From Aplysia californica (taxonomy: Eukaryota; Mollusca; Gastropoda; Aplysiida; Aplysiidae), in contig NW_004798104.1 of NCBI RefSeq assembly GCF_000002075.1, positions 204,356 to 268,355 of the forward strand: a stretch of DNA of 64,000 nucleotides, read 5' to 3'. The notes under the pieces were generated by a model, which saw only the letters and a program-made list of their open reading frames with translations, had not been told where the DNA came from and did not search any database. The position numbers and the translations under genes are program-made. Position 1 is the stretch's first letter, and the number at the start of each line of letters is the position of its first letter. Positions 15,101 through 28,300 of this stretch are shown here, piece after piece.

Positions 15101-16839
15101 CATGAGGCATCCCTGATATGAATCATGATACCAAGACTGGTTCTTGACAGTCGATTTTCTGGTTCTAGGCCCTTTCACAGGCTCAAAGCAAGATTCATTT
15201 GTATAATATAGTTTATATATTATATATAAAATGATGAGGGGAGAAATATAAATAAGAAAATATAACAAGTAAGAACAGACTGAAATACGTAAATCACACA
15301 TGACTCCAGTTCCACACTGAAATTTTATTGACTGGATACATATATAAGTTTGGCTACGTAGATATCTACTTGTTTGTGTGTGTGTGTATTATATATATTT
15401 AAATAGAGCACGTGCTGTCATTGTTATGTAGCATGCTCGTGAATTTACCATGAACTTTTCAGGCTATCCGTTCTCTAACAACAGAATTTTCAGGCTAAAC
15501 CGTCCCTTATCACTTTCGCCCATGGCGGAGATCTAAGCCTGTCTTTTGTCGCTGTCAGATGAGCCAGGAATGTCTCATGGTTTATTTCTTTTCATTTCTG
15601 TTTTTAGATATCAGTGAAGACGGGTACATCAGTGAAATTTCATCAGATTTTCACTATGGAACTCTTTACAGAGCAGGTGAGACGTTTATTATTGCTTGTC
15701 ACTGTAAGGTGAGTTCAGTTCAGTGATGCAGGATAAAAGGTGCAAAGTGGTTTACAACAGCTGCGAAATTTAGCAGAATACTTATTCTAGACTACTCCCC
15801 TTTGAAATTCGCTTTATAACATGTTTGCATAAGAGCATGCTTTTCTTATCACCCAAGGTGCATGCTTTTAGCCAGAAACCACTGCATCACTGTAGGTACT
15901 TTGTTTTTGTCCGATGTCTCGAGTCAGCAAAATGCAGCGAGCCACTCATTTTGTTGTGTTGCTACACATACTACTAGATCTACATGACACCACTGATTTA
16001 TGTATCATGGGTGGTTGGTAGGTGCTCTTGTGTATTCTCCTTCGTCCCCAACAAACATCTGTCATCCTTATCTCTTCTCTTTTTTTTGTGTGTGTGTGTG
16101 TTACTCTCTTGTAACACCTTTAATCTTAAGCACTAAAATGGCCTAATTGTAATTGTCTTGCAAGTGCTGTAAAATTCTTACTAAAGTTAAATTTTTGTGT
16201 GTATGTTTGTTACTCATTTGTACTAATTTATTTTACGATTAGCACTTATATGACCTTATTGTGTTGCAAGTGCTGTAAAACTCTTGCTAAAATCAAATAC
16301 CAACGTTTTTGTATGACCTGATTGCACTTGCTGTAAATTAGTGTAAAGTCAAAAAAAAGATTTATGTGTCTTGGGATATGTTCCGGCAGGTGGTAGCTGC
16401 CCACGCTGTGAAGATTCCAGTAACGCCCAATCTGGATGCCCGGGCCTCAGGCTACCTGCCAGTCCACAGCATCCTGCAGCTGCTTAAGAGCAGGGTCTTC
16501 TCCAAGCACAAGGTGTCGGTCAAGGTATGGACTCTGATTGGTAGTATTTTTTACACTCCCATCGACACATTTAGAACCGGCAATGTGGTGTAGCATTTCA
16601 GCTCTTTGCTGTTGCTCTCTCTCTCTCTGCCCTTCCCTCTCAGTGTCTGGGTTTGTGTGTCACATAATTGAAATGACAATGTCAATGAAATTAGTCTAGG
16701 TCGTTTAGTTTACAATGGCAGTGGATGTTACAAAGGTTAGGTGCATTCATGCATATATGCACAAGACAGGACATTAGTAAAAATACATGTCTCACATGCT
16801 GAAACAACCTGCTCCTTAAAACACACACTCTCTCTCTCT

Positions 16840-16897
<58 letters not shown>

Positions 16898-16935
16898 TGT
16901 CTCTCTCTCTCTGTCTCTCTCTCTCTCCCTCCCTT

Positions 16936-16975
<40 letters not shown>

Positions 16976-19349
16976 AACCCCCTGGGACGGTGCCACTGAC
17001 TGAAGTGTCTTTAGGCCATTCCCAAAGGGGGGACATTTCTTTTTTTAGTTCACAGTAGAATAGTAAATGGGCTGATCCAACAATATCATGCTCATAATTG
17101 TGCCCGAACTAAAACAGGAAACTGCTGTCATTTCCTCTACTTCTTTTGTATGTTTGTCTCACTCTTGTGACCCGCTATTTCCATGGTGCCTTGATAGTCG
17201 AAGCAGACTTTGTGCTGTTGAAGCTAGAGTGGTGAGGGGAGTAAGTCTGATTCCCTGTAAGGACTTCTCTGTTGACATCCTCCCCTTGGCGCTCATATGA
17301 CCTTATGCGGTTGCGAGCACCGTAACACCTCTACTAAAACAAACGTCTCTCTGATACAAATTAAATTCAGTATCTGTCTGTTCTTGCTATTTGGAAATAT
17401 ATCGTTTACTGAAGGTCAATAAATGAAATTCGGATGTCAGTGGGTGGCTATGGTCACTTAATATTATTTCCACCTTTTTTAGAATGTTTGTTTTGTGCAG
17501 ATAATCAAAGTTACTTAGGTCTCTACCAATTGTTCTTCATGCCTTTATGATTACCATTGCAAGAGATACCAAAATTTATCAAAGTTTCTTTAGTGGTGGT
17601 GTGGAATATCTGAAAGATTAATGAATTCAGATTGAAGGGCCAAAATGTTCCCCGAAAGTACAGCCCGTGATTTACCCTTTTAATGATATTGTTTACGTGA
17701 TTTTGCCATGTAAATTTGTTGTTGATTGTAAGATCAAGCTATTTGTATGAATCCGTTATTTTTGTCTGTCTTGCCCTTTCCCAGCTCTTGAATAATGGTC
17801 CTGTGTACTGAAACAAAGATTTCTGTGGTTGTTTATTAATGATGCCCCCCCCCCCCCCTCTCTGTTGTTGTGGTTCCACAGAAATGGGTGATTCGTCAGA
17901 TCAGCAGCAGTGTCTTCCCCTTGCACCCGCTCCTCCCGCAGCTCATCGAGTCCTACGTCAACTCCATCATTCCCAAGACAAACAAACCAGAACACACGAA
18001 CGAACCCATCCTGGAGGAGGAAATTCTCGCCCTGTTCCACTCGGACAAGAAGTTGAAAGCGGGCAGGAAGAGAAAGTCGCGGGTTGAGGAGTCGGAGGAT
18101 GCAGACTCACAGGGGAAGCTACTGTGTCCCCAGCTTCTTATTTTGTATTATCTTCTCTTGTATGAGGATCTCTACCACACCCATAAGAAATTGATAGGTA
18201 AATTTTTTTTTTTTTAAATTTCTTTTGGGTTGTAGTTTGAATTTTAAGTGTTAAGCTTATTCTAACGCTATTACGTTGTTTTTGTTTTTCAGAGAAATTG
18301 GGTATTATTACTATATGATCTGCTGTACTGGAGACTGTCTTTGGCCTAACTTTATCTGTGGAGTGCTATGTACACGAGACTGTCTTTGGCCTAACTTTAT
18401 CTGTGGAGTGCTATGTACACGAGACTGTCTTTGGCCTAACTTTATCTGTGGAGTGCTATGTACACGAGACTGTCTTTGGCCTAACTTTATCTGTGGAGTG
18501 CTATGTACACGAGACTGTCTTTGGCCTAACTTTATCTGTGGAGTGCTATGTACACGAGACTGTCTTTGGTCTAACTTTATCTGTGGAGTGCTATGTACAC
18601 GAGACTGTCTTTGGCCTAACTTTATCTGTGGAGTGCTATGTACACGAGACAGTCTTTGGTCTAATTTTATCTTTGGTTTTAGAACAAAGCTAGAGTTGGA
18701 CATATATTTCATCCAGTTACGTGGTTAGTGCATAACACCATCAATAACAGCTATGCCCCCTTCTCGTTTGGACAATGCTGTAGGATGATGTGTTTCTTTG
18801 CAATGTTTTCTTAGTTTACAATGTAGATCATTTTGTAGATCATTTGGACTGCTTAGTGGAAGAATGCGACATACGCAGTGTTGAAAAGTGACGTGTAACA
18901 GAGTCTTACATGTGAGTGGTAGAAGGGTGCTCTGGTGGGTTTGCTGCTTCTTTTCTATCAAACAAATATCGTCCTCATCTCTCCTTCTTTTTTGTGTTTT
19001 TTACTCTTTTGAGTCCCCTCTAATGTTTAACACTTATATGATCTAATTGTGTTGCGAGTGCTGTAATACATTTAATAAAACAAAAAGTCTTTCACCGAGC
19101 AGTTGATTTATTGACCTATTTCTTCAATTCTCCCTCCCCATCACGCCCTTGTCTCACCCCGCGGTCATGGTGCCGGTCAGATGTGACCAAACTGTCCCTG
19201 TACAGCGACACGGTCATGTCCCAGATCCCCATCAGCTACCTGGTGCAGGAGGCGCTCAAGCAGAGGAACAACTGCCAGAACCTTTTCCCACCCATGATCA
19301 GGTACCTTTCCTGTCTCAGAAGAGAAGATTATGAAATTTTGAAAACAAT

Positions 19350-19380
<31 letters not shown>

Positions 19381-22300
19381 GACAGGATGAGCCACTTTTC
19401 GATTATTTTTTTGTAATCTTAGTATTAAAGTTTGGAACATCATGTCGTAACCGCTCTGCGACATGATGTGATGTACCATGTAGGGAATAAAACAGGCAAC
19501 TGGGTGACCTTATACCGTATAAAATCGGCTGATTTTAAATATGCCCAGGGCCTTATGACGCACATTGCACAGCATGATTTAATTGTTGTATGGGGCCATT
19601 GTTGGCAACTTCGCAGATGTGCGTCCTAGATTTTGGAAATTATGTTGATGAAGGCTTAAAACTCATACTATTACAAAAATTACTGATGGGTATTTTTTTA
19701 AATGCAGCTAAGAGAAGTATAGACGGTTTTTAAAAAAATATTAAAACCTAAAAATAAAATTTTTAACTACCCCCCCACCCCCAGACTTTTGAGCATCCAC
19801 TTCCCACACCTTTGTCTGGTGGAGGACTGGCTGGATGCCCACGTTGGGCTCATGACCTCAGACTCGGCCTCTGCCCAGAGGAAATCTGGGAAGACGAAAG
19901 TAACAGTGAGAGCTGATGATGTCAAGCAAGGTGAGTCGAGCTCTTCCTTGGGCAAAAATAACAAGAAAATTGAAAATTTGACTTTCCACTTTTAAAAATA
20001 TTTCTCTTGGAATAAAAGAAGGTGAAAATCTAAATCTGACTGGGAATTTTTCTGATGTTTTTTGTATTTTCTATTGTTTTCCCTTATGTTGATTAGTTTG
20101 TTTTTTCCTGTTACCAAATATATGTATAATTTCCTTTTTTTTCCAACTCTGCAGCCAAATTGGTGCAAATATAACTGTGTCAATATTTACTGGACAGTGA
20201 GAGGTTTTTAAAAATTTTTTCTGAATTTGTTCACTGACAAAGAGAGTCTAACGTTGTGTCCTTGGGAAAGGCACTTTACACTAATTTCTCGTTTAGCTCA
20301 GTCCTTATGGACGCTGAACTTGGAGGTCCCGCCTCTTAAATAAACTAATAGTGTTGATAGGAGCGTTAAACAGTTACCACCTCTTTTTTTGACAAAGAGA
20401 GTATTAAAATGCTTGTTTTATTCTGTAAAATATTACATTTTAAATTGTTGGGACTTCTTGGGAAGTGGAGGGAATATGTATTTTTTTGTGAATACGTTTG
20501 CAGCATTTTCCCGAGCTCAGAGTCACCCTGCCGAGGCTATTAGGCTGCTAGAGGAACTCTCCTCACAAGCCAACCTGGCGTCTCTACAGGAGTGCCAGGA
20601 CGCGGTGCTTGCAGGTATCCCAGCCATGCTACGGCCAGGTACTCCACGCCGACTGGTAGATCTGGTCAAAGCCACGTGGTTCCGGCTACATGCTCTCACA
20701 CCAAGAAAGTATGTATCAAATTGATCAATTTTATTTTTCTTCACTCATGTTGTTGAAGTGTTGCATCAGGGCAAGGGGCAGATATGACATTGCTCTCTGT
20801 TTATTGTCTTTTTACTCGCGACTTTAAGATTTTGCTTAACAGTTCTGCTCTGTCTTTGCAGCAAAAAAGAAGAAAATGTACCTCTTGATATTTCTGGTGT
20901 TAACTTCATAATATTGCTTATTTTTGGGACACAGCATGGTATCATGCTGAATTATGGTGCTGTTGTCTGTGGGTTAAATCCCCAAATTGGCATTCTTGAA
21001 CTGAAGGATTGTTTGGGAAGATTTCAAGGTTCTCCTCTGTCTTGTCTGGGTCCATTCTGTGACAGATTTAAAGTTTGGAGGTCCTTTGCCATTGAAAAAC
21101 CTACGGTGTGTATGGGATGGGGTTGTCAAACTGGTATCACTCCATTATTTGTTTTATGACTCGTGTCTGTGTTTTGATTCGTCTTTAAGACTTTTGGGTG
21201 TTTGAAGGCTGCTTCTGGTATGTCCTACTTCATTTCTTTCCTTCTATTGTTTCTATCTGTCTGTCTGTCATAATTTCTCCCATCGTGAAATGTGTAGATG
21301 TGCTTCTCTTCACTCAAACAAACCCCTCGAAATTCACCTAGTGTGTGATTGAAGGGTGCCAGTGGTGGATTCTACTTCTTTTTTATTCTGTTCCTGTCTC
21401 TCTACCTTGCTATTTGCCTGCATGAAATGGCTGTTATTATGTGGATACATTTTTTTTCACTCAAACAAACCGCCAAACAACTCAAAATTCACTTCAGTGG
21501 GAGGCTGAAGGGCGACATTAGTAGGTCCTACTTCTTTTCTTTCACCCTGTTCCTGTCTGCTTTTTCCATGACCTTTATTATGTGGATGGGTTTCTCTTCA
21601 CTCAAACAAATTGTGGAACCCCTCAGACTTCGACTGAGCACGGTGAACGTTCTGCAGCCCGAGGGTCGCCCGGAGCCTCTGACGGAGCAGGACCTTGTGG
21701 TGGACCCGCTGGTGGTGCTGCGCTGTGACGAGAGGGTATTCAGGTCAGTCTTTCACGCCTTGATACCATGAATGCTCGCTCGATGGTGGTAGTATGAAAT
21801 TCACTATTTAAACCCCGCCCCCTGCTCGTACACACACACACACACACACACAGACTAGCAAGATGAGGATTGTGTGTGGTGTATCATGTGGGTGTGAAAC
21901 AGACACACGCACTCACCAGGGATGCCAAATCTCAGGTTTTTCAGTTGTTTTTTTTCAAAAATCATTTGGCGTCCCTGAAGAAGAAGGCCACTGACATAAG
22001 GTCCTTCTTCTCAAGACAGATATAATATTACTAGTATTGATTAAACAAAGTCCCCATACACGTTCAAAGGAAAGGGGAGAGGTAAGAGAGATGTTTTTGT
22101 GTTCTCATTTTAAAACTTTACAAGGTTTGTTTTAGGTGAGATGTGATGCTCCACTCATTTTTTATTTTTTTTTCCAAAATAATTTGGCATCCCTGACTCT
22201 CACATTCATCTCTCACACACACACACACACAATCCTCATCTCTTGCTAGTGGGTGGTGGGTATATTTATTGTTCTCACTCCCCCTTACCCTCCAGATGAT

Positions 22301-25300
22301 GAGTACCTTAAATGTTGACCTCTACAACATACACATAACTGTCTATTGTGATGGCACTGTGTCCACAACTCTTTGTACTGTCTGGCGTTTATCCTCAAAT
22401 GCTGGAAACTTCAACTCAGTGACAGCTCATCTGCTTTTTATTAGGTACCAGAAACTAAATTTTCAAAGTAGCTGTATGCCAAATTTATCTGTTCCATTTG
22501 AAAGGCCTATATCCAGTGAGCATTTTGGTACCATTCTTTAATCTCTGTCAATTTTTAAGAAAATAGTAATTGTTTAAATTTTGATCAAATTTGTTTGAAG
22601 TCAGTCACTGGCTGCAACCCCATGTTTGACAGGTAATAAAAAAGTACCAAGTGCACTAAACATATCCACATTAACAGAGCACAATCACTATAACAAATAT
22701 ATGGAGCCTATTTTTTTTCAAGACTGAGATCATTACAAATCAGTATTTTATCTCACCAAACACGATGATCTGTCGTTATTTCGACAAAAACACTGAGCGT
22801 TGACCCGGCTGGCGCCACACCAGCCCCCACAGTGAGCGAGTCGACTCTATACTGTAACTTTCTGTTTAAACACCAAAGGCCAAAAATATACCTCGGGAAA
22901 GCCCGTTTAAAGCTCCACAGTTCTCCGCCAATGAAAAGATGGTATTTAATCATCCCACGTTCCGCGAAGCATTTGAATGCACGCGTGTCAATTTTTGAAC
23001 CGGCCGACCATGCATTCTGACTGCGAGGGGCTTCGCTTTCCTCGGCGATTCTCCTGCTCCTGATAATAGGACCTATAAACAACTCACACCATTGTAACGA
23101 GGAAAAGCTGAACTTTTACTAGGTGTACGGCATTTGGTGTTTTATAGCAAAAGAGCAAAGAAACAACGATCGGAATTACTCCGATTTCACCGATACCACG
23201 CGGTCGGAAGGTCGCGAGGCCGTGTTTACGCTACCTATTTTTACTGTAAGCCTTAGACTATTCAGGTCTTGTGTCTCCTGTGCAGATGGATAGAGTGCAA
23301 CTCTGGAAGGTCCTGCTTATTTTCCCCCCTTTGTTGGTTCTGCATTTTTCCTGCACTAAATTAAATTGGTGGTTGGAGGGCACCACCGGTACGTCCCATT
23401 GGTTGTTTCTGTCTATATGTCTTACTTTTTCTAAGCACTAAATGACCATTATTTTGTCAATGTGCTTCTATGTACTCGAACAAACTAACAAGCACTAAAT
23501 TAATGGTGTTCTGTCAATGTCTCTTTTTTCAAACTATCTATGTGTTTCTCTTTATTCAAACTATCTATGTGTTTCTCTTTATTCAAACTATCTATGTGTT
23601 TCTCTTTATCCAAACTCTCTATGTGTTTCTCTTTATTCAAACTATCTATGTGTTTCTCTTTATCCAAACTCTCTATGTGTTTCTCTTTATTCAAACTATT
23701 TATGTGTTTCTCTTTATCCAAACTCTCTAAGTGTTTCTCTTTATCCAAACTATCTATGTGTTTCTCCTTACTCAAACTCTGTATTAGTTTCTCTTCACTA
23801 AACTACTCTCTACCTACTCCCCCCAGATGCCCCCCAGTGTTAGAGATTGTGCTGCGCATCCTGGCTGCCTACATGCAAGCCTGTCGCGTGTACCTCAACT
23901 CACACATGCTAGATGCAGCAGTCACCGACAAAGAGAAGGATCGGCAGGAGCTAAAAATAGCCTTACTGGCAGCACAAGACAGTGCCATTGTTCAGATTCT
24001 TCTAGAAGTGTGTTTGCCTCTCGGGTCGGAAATGGTAAGGATAAAAGCATTATCTATCTGTTTCTGTAAGGTTTATGATATTCTTTTCACTGGGTGTTTG
24101 TGTTTTTTTCCTTCGTTTGACTGCAGAATGTATGTTTATCTTAATTTGTTTTAACTCACTTCAGACGGGTCACACAACAGTTGCGTGACCCCCGCCATGA
24201 CGCTCGCGTCGGGTCTCACAAGCCCTGCGTGACCAACTTTGGAATTTTTTTTTCGCTCTACAAATCACGCACGGATCGCGAGACCCGCTTCGTACCCTTG
24301 TTTGGCCAAGCCTGAGCTACTTAGACTTCGTTTCGTATCTCTGGGGCCGGTAGTTTTTAAGTTATTGAAGGTGAAGGACAGTGACCCAGACTGGGGTTGA
24401 ACAGACCGGAACTCGCGCTTTGTTTTTTTCTATACAGCTCATAGTAATCCGACAGTCGCGTCGTAGTAACGGTCGAAGAAGTCGCATGAACAAGAATCAC
24501 ATAATTTCGCCGTTTTCTATACTTCTGTGCGTTTTACTAGTTCTAGTGTCTCAGAATATGATGTGTCTAATAGTTAGGATCCTGGATATGTACCCGAACA
24601 CGGCCCGAGTCGTAGTTCTAGGGCTAGATCTAGCACTAGTACCGGTGTTGTTTTTCGCGCAACGAAATCACAACGTCGTGCCGTACATCTGTCTCATGTA
24701 ATTCAGTGTATGGGTCTGAATCAATGCACAGACCAGCTTTTATATTTTCACCAAACACTTGCACATGTATACAAATCAAACCAGAACACTTTGAACTTTT
24801 ATTTTTGTTGTTGCAGTGAATTTCATTCTACTTGTCACGTCTCTGGAAATTTTTCGAAAATCAAATTCATGCCAATTTTAAAAAAATCATACAAATTAAA
24901 GTATTAGACTTAGACAACTTTAGTTTTTTGTATTAGATTAAGCTTGAATGTTACTTTACTATGTCAAAAAATGATTACAATAGGGTAATTCTGAGAGTTG
25001 TGGTGATTTATTGAAATACCCCCCAAAACGCCAGTCTTCAACGCTTGTGGCTGGTGAAAGGGCCCAGTCGCAAGTGAGTTAACATCTTGAACCAAAGCTA
25101 TACCAAATTAACATTTCGAAGTGTCACATTATTTAGAGGATCTTTACAGGTCTGGCCAGTTAAGACACTATGAGATTATGATGATTATTGCGTGAAACAA
25201 GGTTTTTACTACTGAATGCGAAGATTGAGTCTCTTTTATTTTTATGTATCTGAAAATGGCTCTTTTTCTCTGTATATATCAGATCCATTTCATATTAGCC

Positions 25301-28300
25301 CAATCTGCTCATGGCAGCTTATTACATTTGAGTCATAGAAACGGGTCTGCAACTCCTCGTTATATCAAATTTGTCATTCAAATTTGTTCGAGACTGACCC
25401 AAAAGCAATGGTGTTCCAAGACAGACCTTAGCTTACATCAGCTTTGTGTTTCGCAGAGGAACCTACATTTTAATGTTTGAATCCTTAAAAGTTAGTAGGG
25501 TTTCTTTTACGTTTCCCTTTGTGTTCTCATCCACTTGAAAGAGCTGTCCACATTTCCTTGTTTTGTTTTTATAAGTGTTTTGCATGTGTGCACCTTATCT
25601 GTTATTAATTTGCTAATTTTTGTGAACGTTAAGGGACGAGTCTTACAGCTTACGGGGTGGCCTTTGTAGAACTTTTTTAAATCATGGTATAGATGATCTC
25701 TACTTCTATTGATTCTGCAAAGACTTGGAATTAACTTGTGGGTGGTTGGCGGGTGCTCTGGTGTGGTTTGCTTCTTCTTTCCTATCAAACATCTATCGTC
25801 CTTATCTCCCCTCCTTCTTTTTTATGTTTGTTACTCTCTTGTAACACCTCTTATCTTCTGGCACTCATATGACCTTATATGCAGTTGCGAGCGCCGTAAA
25901 ACCTCTACTAAAACAAACAATTGGAATTAACTTTGTGCGGATGACAGGTGCTCTGATGTGGTTTGCTCCTTCTTTCCTATCAAACATCTTCCGCACTTAT
26001 CTCTCCTTTTTTTTTTTTGAGTTTGTTGCTCTCTTATAACACCTCTGATCTACAGCACTTATGTCACATAATTGTGTTGCAAGTGCCGTAAAACTTTTAC
26101 TAAAATGTGAAAGTTAGATGAGTCTTGCAGTATAACCTTTATAGACCGTTTTTAAAAATCATATTTTTGATGATTTCTTTACCTGTCACTGTGGTTTTAT
26201 GCACCCCGCATAATTTAGCCAAATTTGATTTTTTGGGAGGGCATAATTTCTGATTATTTTCCTTTATCATTCTTTGTTAAAATTAACAGAATCACATAAT
26301 TTCACATTTTTTGCCTCATTTTGTATAATTTCAAAATTATTTTTGCATAAAACTGCGGAGACAACTCTCTTCTTCTGTAGATTCTGCAAAGACTTGGAAT
26401 TTATGAAAAAGAGTCAAGACAGGTTTGCTCCTGATATTTCAGTGTTTTTCAGAATATTTTGTCTAGTTCTCATATACAGTCGAACCTGTGTAAGACGGAA
26501 TCGCAAGGGAGCAAGAAAAAATTCCGTCTTAGACAGGGGAATTTAGGGGGATAGATGGAGGGGGGGATGTCAAAGGCCCAGCCGATGGTCCCGATGGAAT
26601 CAAGGATAGCTTGTGCGACAGGCAAGCAGTGGTCAAAACTTCACACATCTCAACTGCTATCCTGTCTGATAATGACATACGTCACTCTTACTTATCCAAT
26701 TACCACCAGTGCTTGCCTTTCATAGGACCACTGTTTGACCTATTAAAAACAGAAACGTTTGATTCTCCTTTGCTTCCACCCTTAGCCCCCCACCCATTGG
26801 TGTAACAAGCACAGTCAACCAATGCCACCCCTCACTGCCATCATGTAACAACGATTCGAGGAACTCTTTTCTTGGTTGGCGTACGATCAGGGCGGCAGGC
26901 ATTAGTCAAATTAATTTTACACCTCTGGCTTCTGGCTACCCAGGAAAGTTAATGTAGTGGCTCGTTACTTTGAGCACTCTCCCAGGCAGTCATGAGATTT
27001 CACACCCACACTACACTAACCATCTGCATCGCTCAGGGCTCACATGATGGGGTAACATCTACCCCCAAAGTGCACCCCTACTCCCCTTTCTCGTCCAGCG
27101 GCATGGCCATGGCGTTAAGTTTAGAGCTGGCAGAACCAAACTTGCGAGTTTTGTTTCAAATCAGGGCTGAGCGGGCAAAGCATTTTCCATCTTAGACAGG
27201 TGAAACCCTCGGAAGGAAGCGGATATTTCTTTCTGTTTCCGCGTTGGACAGGTTTCCGTTTTATACAGGTAATTAAAGAGGAATATATCAAGGGGGGAGC
27301 GGGGAGATTCCGTTAAGACAGGTGTCCGTTTTACTCAGGTTTCCGTTAAGGCAGGTTCGACTGTATATGATTGAAGGTGAGAAGAATTAGGTTTTCTCAG
27401 TACTGACGGGGGTGTTGTGCTGTGTGTTTCAGGGCAAAGAACACACGGAGCTGTGCGACCTCCGCGAGGTGCGATGCCTGGTCTTCTCACACATCCACCA
27501 GGTGTTCATCGCAGACCCCAACCTGGCCAAGCTGGTGCACTTCCAGGTCAGAGGTCAAGGGAGGAGAGGGTTTTCTGGGGTTGGGTTTTTTGTTGAAGTT
27601 AAAAGTTCTTTCAGTTTCAGTTCAAGACATTAGACAAGTTAGTTTGTAGGTATTTTATATTCGTTTCTATGACCATTTGCAATAATTGACAATGTTCTAA
27701 TTTCTTTACATTTATAAGTGTCCGCGCATATTTCCGACACAAATACTAAAAATGAATGTTTTAGCTGTCATTATCATTATTTTTATTCCATACAAGACGT
27801 TAGTCTCTACTTCTGTGTTTACACAGTGTTTTTTGTTTTTTTCAAACTCTTAATGTCTTTCTTAGTTGTATGCAGGCTGCCACAGACACATCATGATTCA
27901 TGAACCAACGCAAAGTAACTTTCTCTTGTTCAATGGTAAATCAAGAGCTAATGTTGAGTGTCTTTATTTAACAAATTCAGATGTGCATCTTTCTTCTCTT
28001 ACAACATCCTTATTACTTGCGCAAATTTAAGATTTCTCATGGTAAAAGATATGATACTTGTAGTCAGTTTAAGCCAGATTTTGGAGAGTCTGCCGTGCCG
28101 TTTTTAAATAGACAATCATTTATTCATAAGTTTGTAACTAAAATAGGACAAATTGAGCACAGTAGTCTCCGCCTAAACGCACGCTCCGCTCAAACGCATG
28201 CTTTCGTCATCTGACGGCTTTTTTACTATATGATTTAGACATACAAACGCACGGTCACTCCCTCTAAACGAACGCTCCGATCCGCGAAACACACCGACAA

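Noticed and set aside
18324-18683. CRISPR-like regular repeats
   Set aside because: Units are directly adjacent with no spacers, in an animal intron.
18276-18728. Open frames of 111-150 codons on both strands with a 15-residue repeat
   Set aside because: They are the 45-bp minisatellite read in frame; the region lies in an INTS2 intron.
23470-24154. Open frames of 86-204 codons with a 9-residue repeat
   Set aside because: 27-bp minisatellite in frame, partly fused to the real INTS2 exon at 23827-24034.
24381-24701. A 106-codon frame as a piggyBac transposase
   Set aside because: No transposase motif or catalytic Asp pattern seen; likely chance frame inside the TTAA element.
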